The position numbers and the translations under genes are program-made. The notes below the pieces were generated by a model that was not told the DNA's origin, did not search any database, and saw nothing but the letters and a program-made list of their open reading frames with translations. This document shows, one piece after another, positions 1 through 5,523 of a DNA stretch of 8,656 bases; the first letter of the stretch is position 1, and every line of letters starts with the position of its first letter. This DNA comes from Parvibaculum sp. (lineage in GTDB: Bacteria > Pseudomonadota > Alphaproteobacteria > Parvibaculales > Parvibaculaceae): contig JACIYQ010000172.1 of assembly GCA_014359855.1 (NCBI GenBank), forward strand, positions 1 to 8,656, read 5' to 3'.

Positions 1-104
1 GCGCGGCTCCATTTCGAGCCCGCCCCTGCCCATTGTTTGCGGCCGCGAATTGTTCTACCTTGCGCCCGCTTCGGCAGGCCGCCTTCCCTGTGGCTTGCCC
101 CCTG
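1..104. other. Region upstream of tRNA-Arg, no gene recognised
   Basis: GC-rich stretch before the tRNA. No reading frame on either strand gives a recognisable protein, although frames are open across this short piece, so the end of a gene lying to the left cannot be excluded. A weak promoter candidate for the tRNA is TTGTTT at 33-38, a 17-bp spacer, and TACCTT at 56-61. The -10 part matches the consensus at only three of six positions, so it is not called as a separate feature. Confidence 0.3.
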
Positions 105-181
<77 letters not shown>

Positions 182-228
182 ATCTTCATCCCACCCGAAT
201 GCGAATGCGCTCTGCCTGAAAGGCGGCG

Positions 229-999
229 TCAGGTCTCGTAGAACTCGGCGATCGCCATCAGAGCGTCCATGTCGAGAATCGTGAGCTGTCCTGCCTTCGT
301 CTGGAGGATGCACGACTGCCGGAGACTTCGCATGACCCGGCTGACATGCACCTGGGTCAGGCCCAGCGCATCGGCAACGGTTTGCTGGCGGAGCGGGAAA
401 GGGATCGTGGCGCCATCGGAAAGTCCCTTTTCCCCCAAGCGCCGGTGAAGGTCGAGGATGAGGCGCGCGAGCCGTTGTTCCGCGTTGCGACGGCCGAGAT
501 CGATAAGCCGGTCCTCGCTTGCCTCTCTACTGGACAGGCAGAGGTCGACAAAGGTCCAGATGAACGCCGGACTTTTGTCGGTAATTTCCTTGAGATAGGC
601 AATGTCGAAGGAGCAATACTCGACCGGAGTCACGCTTTGCACCGGCATACGCACCTTATCGCGCAGGAGGAACTCGCCGCCTGCTATGTCCCCCGGCAGC
701 AAAATGGATAAAACCTGACGCCGCCCGTCCGAGGTCATGGCCGAGCGAAGCGCCCATCCTTGTCTGAGGACGACGATGCGCCCCGAGGTATCGCCCAGCC
801 TGAGAACTTGCTGGCGGGCGAGAGCAGAGCCCGCCGTCTTGCGACGCGCACCCTCCCCCAGACTCGCCCCCATAACTGCAGCGCAAAAGCCGACAGACCG
901 AAATGGGCAGGTGTCACAACCTTCCAATGAAGAGCCGATCTTCTTCCCGTCCTGTGCGCTGTTCTCCCCATCCGGGGTGCCGCCGACATTGCCACTCAC
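229..999 (-). CDS. Crp/Fnr-family regulator, probable iron-sulfur FNR type
   Basis: A 256-residue cytoplasmic transcription factor of the usual Crp/Fnr length. The N-terminus has Cys28, Cys31 and Cys39 in a C-X2-C-X7-C pattern, and Cys129 (in VEYCSFD) sits where the fourth ligand of E. coli FNR (Cys122) lies. Together these predict an oxygen-sensitive 4Fe-4S cluster. Residues 60-150 form the cyclic-nucleotide-binding-like beta roll (LLPGDIAGGEF), residues 150-185 the dimer helix, and residues 205-226 the helix-turn-helix (QQTVADALGLTQVHVSRVM). The recognition helix keeps the SR pair of FNR but has Val where FNR has Glu209, so its DNA site may differ from the FNR box. The start is GTG at 999: a TAA stop lies seven codons upstream in frame, and the next in-frame Met (43) would remove the cysteines. 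Only a weak GGCGGCGAG ribosome site precedes it. It is divergent from the globin chemoreceptor. The cluster is inferred; the family assignment is firm. Confidence 0.93.
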   Translation of the reverse strand: MSGNVGGTPDGENSAQDGKKIGSSLEGCDTCPFRSVGFCAAVMGASLGEGARRKTAGSALARQQVLRLGDTSGRIVVLRQGWALRSAMTSDGRRQVLSILLPGDIAGGEFLLRDKVRMPVQSVTPVEYCSFDIAYLKEITDKSPAFIWTFVDLCLSSREASEDRLIDLGRRNAEQRLARLILDLHRRLGEKGLSDGATIPFPLRQQTVADALGLTQVHVSRVMRSLRQSCILQTKAGQLTILDMDALMAIAEFYET

Positions 1000-1082
1000 G
1001 GAACACTCGCCGCCGGATTAGGTCCGGCTTGTCTTTAACGGAAATCATTCAACTGTCTCGATACGAAGCAGTTATAGACTCA

Positions 1083-1097
1083 TAACCAATTTTTCCA
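1083..1097. repeat. Direct repeat copy 1 (TAACCAATTTTTCCA)
   Basis: First copy of an imperfect direct repeat that matches 1191-1205 at 13 of 15 positions, 108 bp apart on the same strand. It lies about 75 bp upstream of the predicted chemoreceptor transcription start, so it could be an activator or repressor site, or chance in AT-rich DNA. Confidence 0.45.
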
Positions 1098-1156
1098 GAT
1101 TAAACCTGCGTAAAATCATTTCTTAACTTATGTTATAAACCCACTATATAAATATT

Positions 1157-1165
1157 TGCTATAAT
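1157..1165 (+). promoter_or_regulatory. Extended -10 promoter candidate for the chemoreceptor operon
   Basis: TGCTATAAT matches the extended -10 consensus TGnTATAAT exactly. No good -35 hexamer lies 16-18 bp upstream, which is tolerated by extended -10 promoters. It points toward the chemoreceptor and would start transcription near 1172, giving a leader of about 155 nt. The AT-rich background raises the risk of a chance match. Confidence 0.4.
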
Positions 1166-1190
1166 AATTTTTTCTTGATTACAGTATTAT

Positions 1191-1205
1191 TAACCAATTA
1201 TTTCA
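1191..1205. repeat. Direct repeat copy 2 (TAACCAATTATTTCA)
   Basis: Second copy of the repeat at 1083-1097. It lies about 20 bp downstream of the predicted transcription start, where a bound protein could block transcription. A looser relative (TTACCAACAATTA, 5459-5471) occurs in the AT-rich gap upstream of cheA. Confidence 0.45.
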
Positions 1206-1302
1206 TGTCTACCCCTAATATTGAAATTAATTGCTCCGAATCGGTGACAAAAAGTCGCAGTAATCGCTGACTTTATCTCCGCTTCAGGGTGGGAGAGCAG
1301 GA

Positions 1303-1317
1303 CCCGGCAGGGCCGGG
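1303..1317 (+). promoter_or_regulatory. GC-rich hairpin beside the chemoreceptor start
   Basis: CCCGGC (1303-1308) and GCCGGG (1312-1317) form a perfect 6-bp GC stem around a 3-nt loop. It ends 10 nt before ATG 1328 and 22 nt before the alternative ATG 1340. The sequence after it (CCGTTGTTA) is not a convincing terminator tract. It may affect translation initiation. Confidence 0.4.
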
Positions 1318-1327
1318 CCGTTGTTAA

Positions 1328-2686
1328 ATGGGGGTCAGCATGACGAAAGACGACACATCGGCCGTGGACCGGGCATCGCGCCTGCGCTTCATGGAGGTAT
1401 CCGACGAGACCGGGGTAGCGCTCCGCGAGTTCTGGAAAGTTCTGGAGCCGCACCTGCCCCAGATACTCGACAGCTTCTATGCGCACATCGGCGCCGTGCC
1501 CGAGCTTTCCAAGCTCCTTGGCAGCCAGGCACCGCGCCTGAAGCAAGCCCAGGGGGCACACTGGGGAAGGCTTTTCTCGGGCACGTTCGACGATGCCTAT
1601 ATGCAGAGCGTCCACACGATCGGCCTCACTCACAACCGCATCGGCCTCGAGCCGCGCTGGTATATCGGCGGCTACAAGTTCGTGATGAACAGGCTGGTCG
1701 GCATAGCAGTCAAGAAGTATCGCTGGACGCCGGGGCAGCTTTCCCAGGTGCTTTGCGCCGTGAATACTGCCGTTTGTCTTGATATGGACCTTTCTATTTC
1801 CGCCTATCAGGACGCGATGGTCGAAGAAAGGGCCGGGCGGCAGAGGACGCTGGAATCGGCCATCTCCGATTTCGATGTCGCTGTGAACGAGATCATCAAG
1901 TCGGTTGCCTCGGCCTCAACCGAACTCCAGGCCTCCGCGCAGGCCATGTCCGTAACGGCGGAACAGACAAGTGCCAAGACGACGACCGTCGCGGCGGCTT
2001 CCGAGGAAGCGTCGACCAATGTGCAGACGGTCGCTTCGGCCAGCGAACAGCTTTCGAGTTCGATCACGGAAATCGGGCGGCAGGCATCGCTCTCGACCAA
2101 AATCGCCGGACAGGCCGTTCAAGAGGCACATCGCACCGATAGCAAGGTCCAGGGGCTTGCGGAAGCGGCGCAGAAGATCGGCGATGTGGTGACGCTCATC
2201 AACGACATCGCTGCGCAAACCAACCTGCTGGCGCTCAATGCGACCATCGAAGCGGCGCGCGCCGGCGAGGCCGGCAAGGGCTTTGCCGTCGTCGCCTCCG
2301 AAGTGAAGAGCCTCGCCAACCAGACGGCAAAGGCGACCGAGGAAATCGCCGACCAGATCAAGACGATGCAGGCGGCAACGCAGGAGTCCGTCGACGCCAT
2401 CAAGTCGATCGAGAAGACGATCACCGAGATGAATCAGATCGCGACCTCGATCGCTGCCGCGGTCGACGAACAGGACGCCGCGACCAACGAAATCGCGCGC
2501 AACGTGCAGGAGGCCGCCCGCGGCACGCAGGACGTATCATCGAACATCGTCGCGGTGGCGGAAGCCGCGGCCGAGACGGGATCGGCGGCCGCCGAGATTT
2601 CCGGCTCGTCCGACATTCTTGCCCGGCAGGCCGAAACGCTTCGCCAGCAGGTCGACACGTTCCTCAGCCGCGCACGCGTGGCCTGA
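1328..2686 (+). CDS. Globin-coupled chemoreceptor (HemAT-like methyl-accepting protein)
   Basis: A 452-residue cytoplasmic chemoreceptor with no membrane segment or signal peptide. Residues 18-165 are a protoglobin sensor domain: the segment THNRIGLEPRWYIGGY (101-116) is the family signature, and His102 is the predicted proximal heme ligand, so oxygen or another diatomic gas is the likely signal. Residues 170-200 link it to a methyl-accepting coiled coil. The conserved hairpin tip at 294-337 includes AAQTNLLALNATIEAARAGE and GKGFAVVASEVKSLA, and this is where CheA and CheW dock. No C-terminal NWETF-like tether for CheR/CheB is present; it ends SRARVA. The start is uncertain: ATG 1328 lacks a ribosome site, whereas in-frame ATG 1340 (Met5) has GGGGG five bases upstream. 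The next gene follows after 21 bp, so the two are probably co-transcribed. Confidence 0.95.
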   Translation: MGVSMTKDDTSAVDRASRLRFMEVSDETGVALREFWKVLEPHLPQILDSFYAHIGAVPELSKLLGSQAPRLKQAQGAHWGRLFSGTFDDAYMQSVHTIGLTHNRIGLEPRWYIGGYKFVMNRLVGIAVKKYRWTPGQLSQVLCAVNTAVCLDMDLSISAYQDAMVEERAGRQRTLESAISDFDVAVNEIIKSVASASTELQASAQAMSVTAEQTSAKTTTVAAASEEASTNVQTVASASEQLSSSITEIGRQASLSTKIAGQAVQEAHRTDSKVQGLAEAAQKIGDVVTLINDIAAQTNLLALNATIEAARAGEAGKGFAVVASEVKSLANQTAKATEEIADQIKTMQAATQESVDAIKSIEKTITEMNQIATSIAAAVDEQDAATNEIARNVQEAARGTQDVSSNIVAVAEAAAETGSAAAEISGSSDILARQAETLRQQVDTFLSRARVA

Positions 2687-2696
2687 GAAGCAGTTC

Positions 2697-2704
2697 GGGA
2701 GAAG
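2697..2704 (+). promoter_or_regulatory. Ribosome binding site of the PAS kinase
   Basis: GGGAGAAG precedes the GTG start at 2708. The overlapping ATG at 2706 is ruled out because it is followed at once by a TGA stop, so the GTG is the start. Confidence 0.65.
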
Positions 2705-2707
2705 AAT

Positions 2708-5401
2708 GTGAGCCGCCGTCCGTCTACCCTGCCCCGCCCGCCCGCAGTGTTCGTTTTCGATCCTGCGAGCAATCAGCTCGTTTCGCAGAATGCGAGTGCG
2801 GGCGAGCTCCTTGCGGTACTGGGCTGGGGCAACGACGAGATGCCGACACTGTCGACCGTCGAGCGTCTCCTCCTACACGACAGCAAGGTCACTGTAGCGC
2901 CTCAAACGGTCGTGGACGGCGGCGAACGCAACTATGAACTGCGCAAGCGCTGCCGGCGGCCGGACAGCAGCGAGTTTACGCTCACGCGGATATGGACACC
3001 GGGATCGAGCACCACTCTCATCGTGACCGACATCACGGCTTCGGTACAAGAGGAACGCCAGCTGCGATTTGCGCAGACGCTCATCGACCGGCTCATGAAA
3101 TCCGACTCCCTTACCGCCGCACTCGGACGCATGCTGCATGCCGTCCTGCTTTATAGCGGATGGCGACAGGGGACGGCGTGGATCGTAAAGGAGGAGGAAC
3201 TTTCGTTGCGGAAGACACTCGTTCGCAGCGGAATGGAGATCAGCGCGGCAGAAAAATCCGGCGCCGAACGAGACCTGGCCGAAAGATGCCGGCAGAGCGG
3301 CGAGACTGAGACTCGCCACGGCAAGGCAGGCGGCACGACCGCTATCGCACTCAAGGCGAATGGTGACGTCATCGCTGTACTTACCTTCGCGACCCTGAGA
3401 ATGCAGCCTCGCGACAAGCTTACGCTCGAAGTGCTTGGCCGGATCGCAGACCATGTCGGTATGGCGCTCAAGTGCCGCATCAACGCGGAGGAAACGGCGA
3501 GTGCGCGGCGACAACTCGACGAACTTCTGGATGCCGCCGGCGACGCCATCGTCGCGATGGACCGCGAGCGCGTTATCCGCATTTTCAACAAACGCGCCGA
3601 AGCGATCTTCGGATACAGCGCCGAAGAAATTATCGGCAAGAAAATGGACGTCCTTCTGCCGCAAAGCGTGAGGGCACGGCATCGTACACATGTAGCGCGC
3701 TTCACGCGCGGCGACGCGCCAACAAAGCTCATGGGCCATCGGCCAGAAGTCAAGGGCCGACGCAAAGATGGGTCCGAGTTTCCAGCCGAGGCTTCCATCT
3801 CGCGCATCACGATCGACGGCGAGATGATCTTCACGGCTGTCGTGCGAGACCTCACAATACTCCGTCGGGCCGAAGAGACACTGCGCGCACGCGAACTTCA
3901 GATGCGCATGGTGATCGAGACGATGCCTTTCGGCATCGCGGTCGCGCTGCGAACCACGGGCGAAATTTTGTTCGTCAACAGCGCTTTCGGTGCCCTGGTG
4001 GATGCGGACCGCAGGAAATTGTCAGGCCGTCACATCGCCGAATTTGCCGGTGCAGCGCTCAGCGCGCGCCTGCTGGCAGGGGAAGGTGCGGACAGCCGCC
4101 TCGACGGCATCGAAGCGTCATTCACCACGGAAGCGGGAGACGAGATCTGGTGCATGGTTTCCGCGGTAGCAATGAGCATAAGTGGAGAACAGCTAACGCT
4201 GATCGGATGCTACGATGTGACAGACCGGTATCGGGCTGAGGAAGCACTGCGCAGAAGCGCTGCCAATCTCGCTGCAGCGGAGCGCATCGCCCACCTGGGA
4301 AACTGGCAGCTCAGCGTCAGCACCATGGAGATTTCTTGTTCCGACGCGGCCCTCCGCATTCTCGGCGGCAATTCGGAGGACGGGAAGACCACATTGCAAC
4401 ATGTTTTAGGACAGGTGCATCCCGCCGATGAACCCCTCTTGCGCCTTGCGGCGCGCACCGCTATCGAGCAAGGGACGCCGTTCCGCATAACGCATCGCAT
4501 CTCACCTCCGACCGGCGAAATACGATACGTTCGCTGCGAGGCGGAGGCGATCCGCGGACGCAACGGAGAGATCGAGCAGGTGATCGGCACCGTGCTCGAC
4601 ATCACGGATTTGCAGAAGGTGACCGAGGAGTTGCGGACCGCACGCAACAAGGCCGAATATGCGAACCGGGCTAAGTCCCAGTTTCTCGCCAACATGAGCC
4701 ACGAACTGCGGACGCCTCTCAATGCCATCATCGGCTTTTCGGAGCTCATGGCCACCGACGTCATGGGCCCGATGGAGACAGCGCAGTACCAGGCCTATGC
4801 AAAGGATATTCACGATAGCGGCCTGCATCTCCTTGCAGTCGTGAACGACATTCTCGATCTCAGCAGGATTGAAGTCGGGGTGACGGAGCTCGAGGAGACG
4901 GAAATATATATCGAGGATATCTGTCACTTCTGCACCAGAACTGTGGAAGGCCGGGCCAAGGCGGCAAAGTTGGCACTCATCCAGCAATCGGCACCGAGCC
5001 TTCCGAAACTTCGCGCAGACCTGAGGCTTACGCGGCAAATTCTGCTCAACCTTCTTTCCAACGCCATCAAATTCACGCCAGCTGGCGGCACCGTCTGCCT
5101 GAGTGCGAAAGTTGCGGCGGACGGCGCGTTGGTTTTTTCCGTCGAAGATACAGGGATCGGCATTGCGGCGGACAACATCGAACGCGTCACCGAGCCTTTC
5201 ATGCAGGTGGAGAGTCATCTCTCCCGCCGTTTCGACGGTGTGGGCCTGGGCCTCGCACTCACAAAACAATTTGCCGAGCTACACGATGCGAAGTTTTCGA
5301 TTATGAGCACCGAAGGCAAGGGAACGCGCGTTGAAGTCGCCTTCCCCGCATCACGAACGCTGGCGGCCGATGAGCCGCACTTGTCGGCGGTTGGCACGTA
5401 A
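2708..5401 (+). CDS. Soluble PAS/GAF sensor histidine kinase
   Basis: An 897-residue kinase without transmembrane segments, so it should sense a cytoplasmic signal. In order: a PAS-like segment (12-112), GAF (115-258), PAS (264-388), PAS (396-512), PAS (520-637), HisKA (about 650-722) and HATPase_c (about 770-880). The phosphorylated His is His665 in SHELRTP. The N box is LLSNAIKFTP (Asn785), G1 is DTGIGIA (814-820), the F box is EPFMQ and G2 is GVGLGLALT (844-852), so catalysis looks intact. The first PAS resembles FixL, with His325 and Arg331 matching the heme-region His200 and Arg206 of Bradyrhizobium FixL; heme binding is possible but unproven. There is no receiver or HPt domain, so phosphate must go to a separate protein. 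It starts at GTG 2708, 21 bp after the chemoreceptor, and precedes cheA by 122 bp. Its ligand is unknown. Confidence 0.93.
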   Translation: MSRRPSTLPRPPAVFVFDPASNQLVSQNASAGELLAVLGWGNDEMPTLSTVERLLLHDSKVTVAPQTVVDGGERNYELRKRCRRPDSSEFTLTRIWTPGSSTTLIVTDITASVQEERQLRFAQTLIDRLMKSDSLTAALGRMLHAVLLYSGWRQGTAWIVKEEELSLRKTLVRSGMEISAAEKSGAERDLAERCRQSGETETRHGKAGGTTAIALKANGDVIAVLTFATLRMQPRDKLTLEVLGRIADHVGMALKCRINAEETASARRQLDELLDAAGDAIVAMDRERVIRIFNKRAEAIFGYSAEEIIGKKMDVLLPQSVRARHRTHVARFTRGDAPTKLMGHRPEVKGRRKDGSEFPAEASISRITIDGEMIFTAVVRDLTILRRAEETLRARELQMRMVIETMPFGIAVALRTTGEILFVNSAFGALVDADRRKLSGRHIAEFAGAALSARLLAGEGADSRLDGIEASFTTEAGDEIWCMVSAVAMSISGEQLTLIGCYDVTDRYRAEEALRRSAANLAAAERIAHLGNWQLSVSTMEISCSDAALRILGGNSEDGKTTLQHVLGQVHPADEPLLRLAARTAIEQGTPFRITHRISPPTGEIRYVRCEAEAIRGRNGEIEQVIGTVLDITDLQKVTEELRTARNKAEYANRAKSQFLANMSHELRTPLNAIIGFSELMATDVMGPMETAQYQAYAKDIHDSGLHLLAVVNDILDLSRIEVGVTELEETEIYIEDICHFCTRTVEGRAKAAKLALIQQSAPSLPKLRADLRLTRQILLNLLSNAIKFTPAGGTVCLSAKVAADGALVFSVEDTGIGIAADNIERVTEPFMQVESHLSRRFDGVGLGLALTKQFAELHDAKFSIMSTEGKGTRVEVAFPASRTLAADEPHLSAVGT

Positions 5402-5523
5402 TTGCAGCCTGCGCGCCTATAAGTATTTATAAAGTAATAATAATAATATTCTTGCTATTTACCAACAATTAGTTCCGATCCATTAGCCTATTTTCAAATA
5501 AATTTGGAAATAGGTTAGTCGAC
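5402..5523. promoter_or_regulatory. AT-rich gap upstream of cheA, possible internal promoter
   Basis: This 122-bp gap is very AT-rich between two GC-rich genes and is much longer than the other gaps in the operon, suggesting that cheA also has its own promoter. TATAAA (5428-5433) is a possible -10, but no well-spaced -35 is seen. The 3' end of the gap is taken up by the inverted repeat at 5487-5514. No T-tract terminator for the kinase gene is evident. Confidence 0.45.
5487..5514 (+). promoter_or_regulatory. 28-bp inverted repeat / hairpin covering the cheA ribosome site
   Basis: Left arm CCTATTTTCAAAT (5487-5499), a 2-bp centre AA, and right arm ATTTGGAAATAGG (5502-5514). Twelve of 13 positions are complementary as DNA, and all 13 pair in RNA because the remaining one is a U-G wobble. 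The only plausible cheA Shine-Dalgarno (ATAGG, 5510-5514, 9 nt before ATG 5524) lies inside the right arm, so the folded RNA would hide it. It could instead be an operator for a dimeric regulator. It is not followed by a T tract, so it is unlikely to be a terminator. Confidence 0.75.

Larger units (their letters stand above)
1000..1327. promoter_or_regulatory. Divergent intergenic control region
   Basis: This 328-bp gap separates the divergent Crp/Fnr gene and the chemoreceptor. About 1035-1230 is markedly AT-rich compared with the flanking genes. It contains an extended -10 element for the chemoreceptor, a spaced direct repeat and a GC-rich hairpin beside the chemoreceptor start, each listed separately. 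On the minus strand, TATAAC (1076-1071) is a possible -10 for the regulator, but no good -35 precedes it. No small gene or RNA is recognised. Confidence 0.7.

Noticed and set aside
205..228. Shared bidirectional terminator between the tRNA and the regulator gene
   Set aside because: The only stem found (GCCT/AGGC) is 4 bp long and has no T tract on either strand.
1100..1114. CtrA-like site TTAA-N7-TAAA
   Set aside because: The second half mismatches the TTAA consensus, and such pairs are expected by chance in AT-rich DNA.
1175..1188. FNR box in the divergent promoter (TTGAT at 1175-1179)
   Set aside because: Only the left half-site fits; the right half (GTATT) does not match ATCAA.
5391..5406. 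Sigma-54-like element TTGGCACG-TAA-TTGCA at the end of the kinase gene
   Set aside because: Both the -24 and -12 elements match well, but the GG to GC spacing is 9 bp instead of the strict 10, which normally abolishes sigma-54 promoter activity. It also overlaps the kinase stop codon.
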